A stretch of DNA of 15,550 nucleotides from Actinomycetota bacterium (GTDB lineage Bacteria; Actinomycetota; Thermoleophilia; Solirubrobacterales; Solirubrobacteraceae): positions 1 through 15,550 of the forward strand of contig VAWY01000176.1 in NCBI GenBank assembly GCA_005888335.1, written 5' to 3'. How positions within the stretch are numbered: position 1 is the stretch's first letter; every line of letters starts with the position of its first letter. The notes under the pieces are model-generated. The model was not told the DNA's origin, searched no databases, and was given only the letters and a program-made list of their open reading frames with translations. Positions 1 through 6,716 of this stretch are shown here, piece after piece. Made by a program: the position numbers and the translations under genes.

Positions 1-2
1 GC

Positions 3-245
3 TGGTGGTGGCGCTCGTCGGCGGTGACAGAGCCGCTCACGCGCGTCGAGGCGATCTCGTCGAACTGGATCTCGAGCAACGGCGAGATCGCTGCCGACGT
101 CGATCCGGACGTCGCGATCGACCTGATCTACGGGCCCCTCTACTACCGATTGCTCTTCCGGCATCTGCCGATCGACCCGGGCTTCGCCGAGGCCATCGTC
201 CGCCGGGCGCTGCACGGCCTCGCGGCGGGCGCTTCGGCGGTGTGA
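3..245 (+). CDS. TetR/AcrR-family transcriptional regulator, C-terminal part (5' end outside window)
   Basis: The frame is open from the left edge to a TGA at 243-245, giving 80 residues with no start in view. The pattern VDPDVAIDLIYGPLYYRLL followed by a helix with FAEAIVRRALHGL is typical of the ligand-binding C-terminal domain of TetR/AcrR repressors; the DNA-binding N-terminal domain lies outside the window. An internal ATG at 24 exists, but the frame continues upstream of it in good coding sequence. The stop codon overlaps the dyad that begins the promoter of the next gene, so the two are immediate neighbours. Such a regulator often controls adjacent oxidoreductase genes, but here a LysR-type site is seen instead. 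Family fairly sure; target unknown. Confidence 0.8.
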   Translation, partial: WWWRSSAVTEPLTRVEAISSNWISSNGEIAADVDPDVAIDLIYGPLYYRLLFRHLPIDPGFAEAIVRRALHGLAAGASAV

Positions 246-320
246 TAGGCAGCGCCTATCGCCTGGTGGGTTTTCAGGTCTTTGCATTATGAGGCTGGTC
301 AGGCCAGAGTCGACGCAATG
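244..320 (+). promoter_or_regulatory. Promoter region of the NmrA-SDR operon with LysR-type T-N11-A box
   Basis: Positions 244-260 form a perfect dyad, GATAGGC-AGC-GCCTATC. Within it ATAGG-N6-CTATC fits the T-N11-A rule for LysR-type regulators. The block GTCTTTGCATTATG follows at 278-291, with TTGCAT (282-287) as a possible -35. The same box, block and spacing occur at 2994-3040 upstream of the divergent VOC operon; aligned without gaps, the similarity continues to an ATG at 318 that matches the VOC start ATG. No clear -10 can be named. Binding by the LysR protein at 2072-2974 is inferred. Confidence 0.7.
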
Positions 321-351
321 CCGCTTGCCCAGACCTGAGAAAGGACCACTG

Positions 352-1275
352 ATGAAGAGCACGAAGCCGCGTGTGCTGGTACTCGGATCGACCGGCATGA
401 CCGGAGCAGCGATCGCCGCCGAACTGGATGACGCCTCCGACCGGGTCGAGGTCGTCCGCGTCTCGCGCGACCCGGACTCCGTCGCGCGGTGGCGCAGCGA
501 AGGACGGTCCGCCGCCCAGCTCGACCTCGACGATGCCAGGACCTTCCCGGCCGCGCTGGAGGGGGTCGACCGCCTGTTCGTGATGACCGGCTACACCGTC
601 GCGATGACGCACCAGACCAAGACGATCACCGACGCGGCGGCGGACGCTGGCGTCGGGCACATCGTCCATTTGGGCATCTTCGGCAACGGCCGCTCGACCG
701 ATCCGCATTTCGCCTGGCACGAGCTGGTCGAGCGCTACATCGAGGGCAGCGGCGTGCCCTGGACGCACCTGCATCCGCACATGTTCATGGAGAACCTGCT
801 GTCCGTGTTCACGCTGCGCGACGGCCGCCTGCCCTGGCCCGCCGGCGACAAGCCGACCGGCTGGATCGCCGGCGCGGACATCGCCTCGGTGGCGGCCAAG
901 GTCCTGATCGAGGGCCCGGACGTTCACGCGGACAAGGGCTACTGGATGTCCACCGACGTCCTCAACGGCGCCCAGGCCGCCGCCATCCTCAGCGAGGCCC
1001 TCGGCCGGACGATCCCGGCCGATGTCTTCACCCCCGACGAGCTGCTGCAGGCCGTCTCTGCGGGCTTGGCGAGCACGCCGTCGTTCATGGAGGGCCACTA
1101 CGCCCTCAGCACCTTCGAGTGGCTGCGCCAGACCTACGACGGTCGCATGGACTACTCCGCGGTCACCACGGACACTGTCGAAGAGCTCCTCGGCAGGCCG
1201 CCGATCCACCTCGCCGAGTGGGCGGTCCGCCACCGCGACGCTCTGCTCGCCACCGAGACCGCGACGGCGACCTGA
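352..1275 (+). CDS. NmrA-like NAD(P)-binding protein (atypical SDR)
   Basis: The 307-residue product has the N-terminal dinucleotide-binding motif GSTGMTG (residues 12-18) in a Rossmann fold, and a HPHMFMENLL segment typical of the NmrA/HSCARG/QorB-like atypical SDRs. Members either reduce quinones or similar substrates with NAD(P)H or act as redox sensors; which applies here cannot be told. The start at 352 is chosen because a good ribosome binding site, GAGAAAGGA (337-345), lies 6 bases before it; an ATG at 289 in the same frame falls inside the conserved promoter block and has no such site. It is the first gene of a two-gene operon, 13 bases before the next SDR. Expression is probably controlled by the LysR box at 245-259. 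Confidence 0.88.
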   Translation: MKSTKPRVLVLGSTGMTGAAIAAELDDASDRVEVVRVSRDPDSVARWRSEGRSAAQLDLDDARTFPAALEGVDRLFVMTGYTVAMTHQTKTITDAAADAGVGHIVHLGIFGNGRSTDPHFAWHELVERYIEGSGVPWTHLHPHMFMENLLSVFTLRDGRLPWPAGDKPTGWIAGADIASVAAKVLIEGPDVHADKGYWMSTDVLNGAQAAAILSEALGRTIPADVFTPDELLQAVSAGLASTPSFMEGHYALSTFEWLRQTYDGRMDYSAVTTDTVEELLGRPPIHLAEWAVRHRDALLATETATAT

Positions 1276-1288
1276 GGCAACGGGAATC

Positions 1289-2071
1289 ATGGACCTCGAA
1301 CTCACCGACCGGGTCGTCATCGTCACCGGCGCGGCCGCAGGAATCGGGCAGGCCACCGCTCGCCTGCTGACCGCAGAAGGCGCGGTCGTGGTCGGCGTCG
1401 ACCGCGACGACGTCGAGTCCGGGCTCGGCCAGGAAGGCAGCGCGATCCGCGCCGACCTGACCGACGCCACGAGCGCCCCGCGCATCGTGGAAACCGTCAT
1501 GGAGCGCTACGGCAGGATCGACGGACTCGTCAACAACGCCGGAGGGCTGCGGCTCCACAGCGGCTTTCTCGCCATCAGCGAAGAGCAGTGGCTCGACGCC
1601 TTCCAGCTCAACTTCCACGCGGCCCGCCGCATGAGCCACGCCGCGCTCCCCGCGCTGCTCGAGGGTGACGGCGGGAGCATCGTCCACGTGGCCAGCGAGT
1701 CGGCGCGGCTGCCGGCGGTGTTCAACCCCGACTACGCGGCCGCGAAGCTCGCGCTGCTGTCGATGTCCAAATCGCTCGCGACGGAGTTCACCCCGCAAGG
1801 CGTGCGCTCGAACGTCGTCTCGCCCGGGATGACGCGGACGCCCCTGTACGACCGGCCCGGCGGGTTCGGCGACCAGATCGCCGAAGCGCTCGGCACCGAC
1901 CGGGAGAACGCGATCGATCAAGTCATGACCACCATCCGCCCGCTGCTGACCCGTCGCATGGGCAAGCCCGACGATGTGGCTCGCGTCATCGCCTACCTCA
2001 TCTCGCCGCTCTCGAGCCAGGTGACCGCGGCCGAGTGGGTCGTCGACGGCGGCGCCCTGCCCCAGATCTGA
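1289..2071 (+). CDS. Classical short-chain dehydrogenase/reductase (SDR family oxidoreductase)
   Basis: A 260-residue protein of normal length for classical SDRs. It shows the cofactor motif TGAAAGIG (13-20), NNAG (82-85), catalytic Ser136 in HVASESA, and the YxxxK pair Tyr149/Lys153. Asp38-type residues after the second strand (GVDRD) suggest NAD(H) rather than NADP(H), an inference. The C-terminal half (RSNVVSPGMTRTP, then PGGF) closely resembles the SDR at 3615-4400, so the two look like paralogues working on related substrates. It is the second gene of the operon begun at 352. Its TGA ends at 2071 and the convergent LysR gene's stop begins at 2072, so the genes abut with no spacer and no separate terminator. 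Confidence 0.92.
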   Translation: MDLELTDRVVIVTGAAAGIGQATARLLTAEGAVVVGVDRDDVESGLGQEGSAIRADLTDATSAPRIVETVMERYGRIDGLVNNAGGLRLHSGFLAISEEQWLDAFQLNFHAARRMSHAALPALLEGDGGSIVHVASESARLPAVFNPDYAAAKLALLSMSKSLATEFTPQGVRSNVVSPGMTRTPLYDRPGGFGDQIAEALGTDRENAIDQVMTTIRPLLTRRMGKPDDVARVIAYLISPLSSQVTAAEWVVDGGALPQI

Positions 2072-2974
2072 TCACCCGACGACGGTCGCCGAGGCAGGCC
2101 GGCGCTGCCATGCCTGCGCCTGCAGCACGTCCAAGAACGCAGCGGCGAGAGGCGACCAGTCCCGGCGGGTGAACGCGACGAGCTGGCGCGCGAGTGGCGG
2201 CTTGAGGCTGCGGACTGCCGCGTTGAGTCCCACCGGGACGACGTTGTTCGGAATGATCGTGACACCGAGGCCGGCCGCGGCAAGATGACCAGCGGCGGCG
2301 ACCTGACCGGTCTGCACCGTCCTGCGGGGTGCGAAGCCCGCGCGCGCGCAGGTTTCGAGGATCAGCTCTGACAGCCCGTGCTGGGGCCCGAACAGCACCC
2401 AGTCGCGTTCGGCGAGCTGCTCGAGCCGAACCGAGCGCTTACTTGCGGCCAGCGGGTCAGATGCCGGGAGCACCGCGACGAACTCCTCCCACCCGAGCTC
2501 GACGACCGGGCCATGCCATTGCGGTGGTCGCGGGCCGACGGCGATGTCGCCGACTCCAAGGCGGACGGCGTCATCAAGCGCTCGACGGTGCGCGTACTCG
2601 CGCAGGGCGATCGTCGTCCCCGGGTAGCGCTCGCGCCAGCGCTCGAAGGCCGGCGGCAGCACACCGAACGCGACCGAGGTCACGGTCGCCACCTCGAGCT
2701 CGCCCGCCTCGAGGCCCAGCGCGCTGCGAGCGTTGCGCCGCGCGCGTTCGGCGTGTGTGACGGCCGCCTGGGCCTCAGGCAGGAACGCCTTGCCGGCGGC
2801 GGTGAGTCGGACGCCAGTGGGGAGACGCTCCAGCAGCGGGCCGCCGAGCTCCCGCTCGAGGCTCTTGATCTGTTGCGAGAGCGACGGCTGGGCGACGAGC
2901 AGTCGTTCGGCGGCGCGCGTGAACGAGCCTTCGTCGGCGATCGCGAGCAGGTACTGCAACTGTCGAAGGTTCAT
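2072..2974 (-). CDS. LysR-family transcriptional regulator
   Basis: The 300-residue product opens with the typical LysR winged helix-turn-helix: MNLRQLQYLLAIADEGSF, then the recognition part AAERLLVAQPSLSQQIKSLE (helix-turn-helix about residues 18-37). A linker helix and a periplasmic-binding-protein-like effector domain (about 87-290) follow. The length is standard. It is divergent from the VOC operon and convergent with the upstream SDR. LysR regulators usually bind a T-N11-A site in the shared intergenic region, activate the divergent operon when a pathway metabolite is present, and repress themselves. Such a site lies at 2994-3008, and a matching one lies before the operon at 352, so I infer this protein controls both. 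Inducer unknown. Confidence 0.93.
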   Translation of the reverse strand: MNLRQLQYLLAIADEGSFTRAAERLLVAQPSLSQQIKSLERELGGPLLERLPTGVRLTAAGKAFLPEAQAAVTHAERARRNARSALGLEAGELEVATVTSVAFGVLPPAFERWRERYPGTTIALREYAHRRALDDAVRLGVGDIAVGPRPPQWHGPVVELGWEEFVAVLPASDPLAASKRSVRLEQLAERDWVLFGPQHGLSELILETCARAGFAPRRTVQTGQVAAAGHLAAAGLGVTIIPNNVVPVGLNAAVRSLKPPLARQLVAFTRRDWSPLAAAFLDVLQAQAWQRRPASATVVG

Positions 2975-2990
2975 GGTCGTCGTCGACGCA

Positions 2991-3018
2991 GCTATAGGAG
3001 ATGTCTATCCAGCGCCAA
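2991..3018 (-). promoter_or_regulatory. Probable promoter of the LysR regulator gene
   Basis: On the minus strand TTGGCG (3018-3013) and TATAGC (2996-2991) are separated by 16 bases, a plausible -35/-10 pair, with the start codon at 2974 shortly downstream. The -10 overlaps the T-N11-A box (2994-3008), which would explain autorepression when the regulator binds. Prediction only. Confidence 0.5.
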
Positions 3019-3040
3019 GGATAGACGTCTTTGCGTTATG
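2994..3040 (+). promoter_or_regulatory. LysR-type operator and promoter of the VOC operon
   Basis: ATAGG-N6-CTATC (2994-3009) fits the T-N11-A rule. It overlaps a larger dyad with 11-base arms, GATGTCTATCC (3000-3010) and GGATAGACGTC (3019-3029), matching at 10 of 11 positions around an 8-base spacer. GTCTTTGCGTTATG follows at 3027-3040, with TTGCGT (3031-3036) as a possible -35. The layout matches 245-291 exactly in spacing. The region also contains the predicted promoter of the divergent regulator gene. Confidence 0.72.
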
Positions 3041-3066
3041 GCTCACGAGCGGCGACAGTCCTGGCC

Positions 3067-3618
3067 ATGAGAGCGATCTCGATCAACCACGTGAGCATCC
3101 ACGCGCACGACCTCGAGGAGTCCGCCGCGTTCTACGAGCAGCTCCTCGGCATGGAGCGAATCCCCGCGCCGACGTTCGCGTTCCCGGTCGCGTGGCTGCG
3201 CCTGGGTCGCCAGCAACTGCACCTGTTCGTTCGCTCAGACGCGCAGGCGCCGCAGTTCCATCACGTGGGCCTGAGCGTCGATGACTTCGACGCCGTCTAT
3301 TGGCGGGCCCGCGAGGAGCGACTGCGCGACGACAGCGCGTTCTTCTCAGCGATGTACGAGCTTCCCGACGGGTCGGTGCAGATGTACCTCCGCGACCCCG
3401 CGGACAACCTCGTCGAGGTCGACTGGCCCGACGCGCGCACGCTGGACGCACGCATCCGCGAAGAGCTGATCCCGTTGAGCGCCACAGTCCACCAAACCGG
3501 CGACGCCTTGAGCGCCACGCTCTATCTGGAGCGGCGCGACGGCGTCGACGAGGTCCCCGTCTGCGGACGGTGCGGGTGCGGGCTGGAGACGCCGGACTCG
3601 ACGAGGAGCATGCGATGA
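3067..3618 (+). CDS. VOC-family protein (glyoxalase/bleomycin resistance/extradiol dioxygenase superfamily)
   Basis: The 183-residue product begins INHVSIHAHDLEESAAFYEQLLGM, a standard VOC half-module, and has the second half-module from HHVGLSVDD to NLVEVDW. Likely metal ligands are His8, His52 or none, His66 and Glu117, so a metal-dependent isomerase, lyase or dioxygenase is possible. Single-domain VOC proteins usually end near 125 residues; this one carries about 55 extra, including a cysteine cluster CGRCGCG (166-172). The ATG at 3067 is chosen because homology starts there; a TTG at 3031 lies inside the promoter block. No ribosome binding site is seen, so the transcript may be leaderless. 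Its stop overlaps the next start (ATGA). Confidence 0.85.
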   Translation: MRAISINHVSIHAHDLEESAAFYEQLLGMERIPAPTFAFPVAWLRLGRQQLHLFVRSDAQAPQFHHVGLSVDDFDAVYWRAREERLRDDSAFFSAMYELPDGSVQMYLRDPADNLVEVDWPDARTLDARIREELIPLSATVHQTGDALSATLYLERRDGVDEVPVCGRCGCGLETPDSTRSMR

Positions 3619-4400
3619 ACTACGGACTCGATGGCCGCGTCGTCGTGATCACCGGCGCCGGCTCGGGGATCGGACTCACGACTTGCCGGGTCGTGCTCGA
3701 GGAGGGCGGTTCGGTGGTCGCCGGCGACCTCGATCCGTCAGCCGCCGCCGCGCTGTCGGACGCGGTGACGCCCGTCACGGTCGACCTCTCTACGGCAGCG
3801 GGCGCCGAGCAGTTGATCTCGGCCGCGATCGAGGCGCGCGGCAGCATCGACGCGCTCGTCAACAACGTCGGCACGTTCCCGTTCCGCGAGAGCTTTCTCG
3901 CGGTGTCCGACGCCGATTGGGACGCTCTGATGGCCGTCAACTTCTACTCGATGGTCCGAGCGTGTCGGGCGGCGTTGCCGCACATGGTCGAGCAGGGCCG
4001 CGGGGCGATCGTGTCGGTGGCGTCGGATGTCGGTCGTGCTCCGGATCGGTTCTTCGTGGACTACAGCGTCTCCAAGGCGGCGGTGTTGATGCTCTCGAAG
4101 GCGATCAGCATCGAGTTCGGGCCTGCGGGTATCCGCTCCAACTGCGTCTCTCCCGGGCCGACGCGCACGCCGGCCTGGGACAAGCCCGGCGGATTCGCCG
4201 ACTCGCTCGCGGAGGAGTACGGGCTCGAAAAGGACGCGGCGATCGAGCACTTCGCCAGGGAGGTCCGCAAGCTGCCACTCGGCAAGCTCGGCGACCCCGA
4301 TGACGTCGCCCGGGTGATCGCCTTTCTCGCGTCGGACGTGTCCAAGCACGTCACCGGTGCGGACTACACCGTCGACGGCGGCGTCGCCGCCGCCGCCTGA
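3615..4400 (+). CDS. Classical short-chain dehydrogenase/reductase, second copy
   Basis: A 261-residue SDR with TGAGSGIG (13-20), NNVG (83-86, in place of the usual NNAG), catalytic Ser137, Tyr150 and Lys154, and a VDGG C-terminus. GDLD at the end of strand 2 suggests NAD(H) preference (inference). It shares RSNxVSPGxTRTP and the following PGGF segment with the SDR at 1289-2071; the two appear to be paralogues split between the two operons that share a promoter design. The start overlaps the VOC stop by four bases (ATGA) and has GAGGAG (3603-3608) six bases upstream. Probably oxidises a secondary alcohol or reduces a ketone in the same pathway; substrate unknown. Confidence 0.92.
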   Translation: MNYGLDGRVVVITGAGSGIGLTTCRVVLEEGGSVVAGDLDPSAAAALSDAVTPVTVDLSTAAGAEQLISAAIEARGSIDALVNNVGTFPFRESFLAVSDADWDALMAVNFYSMVRACRAALPHMVEQGRGAIVSVASDVGRAPDRFFVDYSVSKAAVLMLSKAISIEFGPAGIRSNCVSPGPTRTPAWDKPGGFADSLAEEYGLEKDAAIEHFAREVRKLPLGKLGDPDDVARVIAFLASDVSKHVTGADYTVDGGVAAAA

Positions 4401-4413
4401 GGACACCCGCGCC

Positions 4414-5487
4414 ATGGCCAGGAACAATGCCGTCGTCGTCGGGGGTCTCGGGGTGATCGGCCGGGCGCTGATCGATCATCTGACCAAGCACCCGGACTGG
4501 GGGGTCGTTGCGCTGTCGCGACGGCGCCCGGACTTCGAGACGTCCGCTCGGTTCGTATCGGTCGATCTCAGTGATCGCGGCGACGCGCACGCGAAGCTCG
4601 CCGAGCTCGATCAGACCACGCACGTCTTCTACGCGGCCTACCAGGCGATGCCCACGTACGCCGAGGAGGTCGCGCCGAACGTCGCGCTGCTCGCCAACGC
4701 CGTCGACGCGCTGGTGGCGGCGGCACCGCGCCTGCAGCACGTCAACCTCATGGAGGGCGGCAAGTGGTACGGCTGCCACCTCGGCCCGTTTCGCACGCCC
4801 GCGGTCGAGGACGACCCGCGGCACATGCCGCCGAACTTCTACTACGACCAGCAGGACTGGCTCGAATCCGCGGCTGCCCGACACGGCTTCACGTGGTCGG
4901 CGCTGCGCCCCGAGGCCGTCTGCGGATTCGCCGTCGGCAACCCGATGAACCTGATGATGGCGATCGCCGTCTACGCCGCGATCTGCGCCGAGCTCGACGT
5001 CCCGTTCGCGTTCCCGGGCAAGGCGGGCGCCTGGACCGCGCTGTACGAGGTCACCGACGCGCGCATCCTCGCCGCGGCCGCGCAGTGGGCCGCCACGACC
5101 CCAGCGTGCGCCGCCGAGGCATTCAACATCACCAACGGCGACGTCTTTCGCTGGTGCAACCTCTGGCCCCAGCTCGCCGAGTCATTCGACCTCCCGACCG
5201 CCGAGCCGCGACACCTGTCCCTGACGCGGTTCATGGCCGACAAGGCGCCCGTCTGGGACCGCATCGTCGCCAAACACAACCTGCGCCCTTACCCGTTCGA
5301 GGAGGTCGTCTCATGGGGCTTCGCCGACGCGATCTTCGGCACCGAGTGGGACATCGCGCGCTCGACGCTCAAAGCCCGCCGGCACGGCTTCGACGCCTTC
5401 ATCGAGACCGACCGCATGTTCACCGAGCTGTTCGACGACCTCCAGCGCCAGCGCATCATCCCGACCCCGACAGGAGCACCACGGTGA
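4414..5487 (+). CDS. PRISE-type SDR (progesterone 5-beta-reductase/iridoid synthase-like enone reductase)
   Basis: The 357-residue protein has an N-terminal GGLGVIG (10-16) dinucleotide motif, SRRRPDF (35-41) where NADPH-dependent PRISE enzymes have their Arg-rich segment, GGKWYG with Lys117, and NFYYDQQDW (141-149). The Lys and FYY Tyr motifs are the diagnostic ones of the PRISE family, whose plant members reduce the C=C bond of enones and oxo-enals with NADPH. Length agrees with the family (about 350-390). A GAGGA site (4399-4403) lies ten bases before the ATG; an upstream in-frame ATG at 4357 would overlap the SDR and is not favoured. The gene sits in the VOC operon, suggesting the pathway handles an alpha,beta-unsaturated carbonyl. 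The exact reaction is inferred. Confidence 0.82.
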   Translation: MARNNAVVVGGLGVIGRALIDHLTKHPDWGVVALSRRRPDFETSARFVSVDLSDRGDAHAKLAELDQTTHVFYAAYQAMPTYAEEVAPNVALLANAVDALVAAAPRLQHVNLMEGGKWYGCHLGPFRTPAVEDDPRHMPPNFYYDQQDWLESAAARHGFTWSALRPEAVCGFAVGNPMNLMMAIAVYAAICAELDVPFAFPGKAGAWTALYEVTDARILAAAAQWAATTPACAAEAFNITNGDVFRWCNLWPQLAESFDLPTAEPRHLSLTRFMADKAPVWDRIVAKHNLRPYPFEEVVSWGFADAIFGTEWDIARSTLKARRHGFDAFIETDRMFTELFDDLQRQRIIPTPTGAPR

Positions 5488-6401
5488 CCACCAGCCACGA
5501 CCCCGCGACGCCGCCTCGCACCACGGTCCGCATCCCGATCGCCTCGGGCGACGAGATCGAGGCATGGCTCTACCGACCTGAAGGCGAGGGACCTCACCCG
5601 GCGGTCGTGATGGCTCACGGATTCGCTGGCGTGAAGGCCGGCGGGCTCGCGCCGTTCGCCGAGCGATTCTGCCGCGAAGGGTTCACCGCGGTCGCCTTCG
5701 ATTACCGCCAGTGGGGCGGGTCCACGGGGCGGCCGCGCTTCGAGACGTCCGTGCCGCGACAGCGCGAGGACTACAGCACCGTGATCGACTGGGCGATCGC
5801 ACATCCAGAGATCGATGAGACGCGGATCTTCGTCTGGGGCACCTCGTTCTCCGGGATGCACGTCGTCGAGCTCGCCGCGACGGACCCGCGCCTGCGTGGC
5901 GCGATCGCGCAATGTCCGCTCGTCGACGGCCTCGCCGGAGTGACGATGGTCCCGCTCTCCCGGTTGCTGAGGCTGCTCGCGGTCGGCGTGCTCGACCGGC
6001 TCGGATCGCTACTCGGGCGCCGGCCGATCTACATCAAAGCGAGCGTCGCGGAGGGCGAATGGGGCGCGATCGCGAACGCCGACGCGATCGCCGGACTGCC
6101 GCTCATCACTCCCCCCGAAGGCACCGACTGGAACAACGAGGTCGCCGCCCGCTCGCTCCTCGGTTTCGGCGCTCACCGACCGGCGCAGAAGGCGGCCAAG
6201 ATCCAGTGCCCGATCCTGCTCGTCGTCCCCGAGACCGACACGATCGCCCCCGTCGGTCCGGCGCTGCGCGTCGCCCAGCGCGCTCCAAAGGCCGAGCTGC
6301 TCCGCAGCCGCGCGGGTCACTACGGGCCGTACGAGGGCGGTGAGGACCACGACAACGTGCTGCGCGCCGAGGTCGAGTTCCTCCATCGGCACGCGCAATG
6401 A
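5484..6401 (+). CDS. Alpha/beta hydrolase
   Basis: The 305-residue product from a GTG start has HGFAG (45-49) for the oxyanion region, the nucleophile elbow GTSFSG with Ser121, Asp252 in PETDTIAP and His279 in AGHYGPY, a complete catalytic triad. It resembles the dienelactone hydrolase/acyl-hydrolase-like group. The GTG at 5484 overlaps the preceding stop (GTGA) and has AGGAG (5472-5476) seven bases upstream, which decides the start although the frame is open far upstream. As the fourth gene of the VOC operon it probably cleaves an ester, lactone or C-C bond of the intermediate made by the oxidoreductases; no substrate can be assigned. Confidence 0.88.
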   Translation: MTTSHDPATPPRTTVRIPIASGDEIEAWLYRPEGEGPHPAVVMAHGFAGVKAGGLAPFAERFCREGFTAVAFDYRQWGGSTGRPRFETSVPRQREDYSTVIDWAIAHPEIDETRIFVWGTSFSGMHVVELAATDPRLRGAIAQCPLVDGLAGVTMVPLSRLLRLLAVGVLDRLGSLLGRRPIYIKASVAEGEWGAIANADAIAGLPLITPPEGTDWNNEVAARSLLGFGAHRPAQKAAKIQCPILLVVPETDTIAPVGPALRVAQRAPKAELLRSRAGHYGPYEGGEDHDNVLRAEVEFLHRHAQ

Positions 6402-6685
6402 GGCCGCCAGCCTCGAAGACTGAGCTGCAGGGCCGGGTCGTGGCCATCACGGGCGGCGCCCGCGGCATCGGGCTGGCGACCGCGAAGGCCCTGGCGCGTC
6501 GCGGTGCGCTCGTGGCGATCGGCGACCTCGACGCGGGCGACGCGCGTGCTGCTGCCGGGCAGGTCGGCTCTCCCGCGCTTGGTCTGCGGCTCCTCGTGCG
6601 AGCTCCGTGCGACGGCGGCCAGCGCGCCGCATTCCGGCCGCCGCGATCTGGTCCCGGTCCCACGCCTCGACGACAGGACCGATGA
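6398..6685 (+). pseudogene. Truncated SDR stub at the end of the VOC operon
   Basis: ATG at 6398 overlaps the hydrolase stop (ATGA). The first about 63 residues are a clear SDR N-terminus: LQGRVVAITGGARGIGLATAKALARRG followed by AIGDLDA. Around 6585 the similarity ends and the frame runs through Arg/Pro-rich sequence to a stop at 6685. The NNAG region, Ser and YxxxK are all absent, so no active enzyme can be made. The best reading is that a fifth, SDR-coding gene of the operon was cut by a deletion or rearrangement that joined it to the sigma factor upstream region. A 95-residue peptide could still be translated. Confidence 0.75.
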
Positions 6686-6716
6686 GTAGCGCGTGGAGGC
6701 GCGGTCTGAGTCGGCG

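Noticed and set aside
318..338. Six-codon ORF (MPLAQT) whose stop touches the ribosome binding site of the NmrA gene
   Set aside because: Its ATG aligns with the VOC start ATG of the sister promoter, but it has no ribosome binding site or regulatory codons; coincidence cannot be excluded.
274..1500. 408-codon open frame on the minus strand
   Set aside because: It is antisense to the NmrA and SDR genes, is Arg/Ala-rich with no domain, and reflects GC-rich codon bias.
3031..3066. TTG start adding 12 residues to the VOC protein
   Set aside because: It lies within the conserved promoter block, and VOC homology begins at the later ATG.
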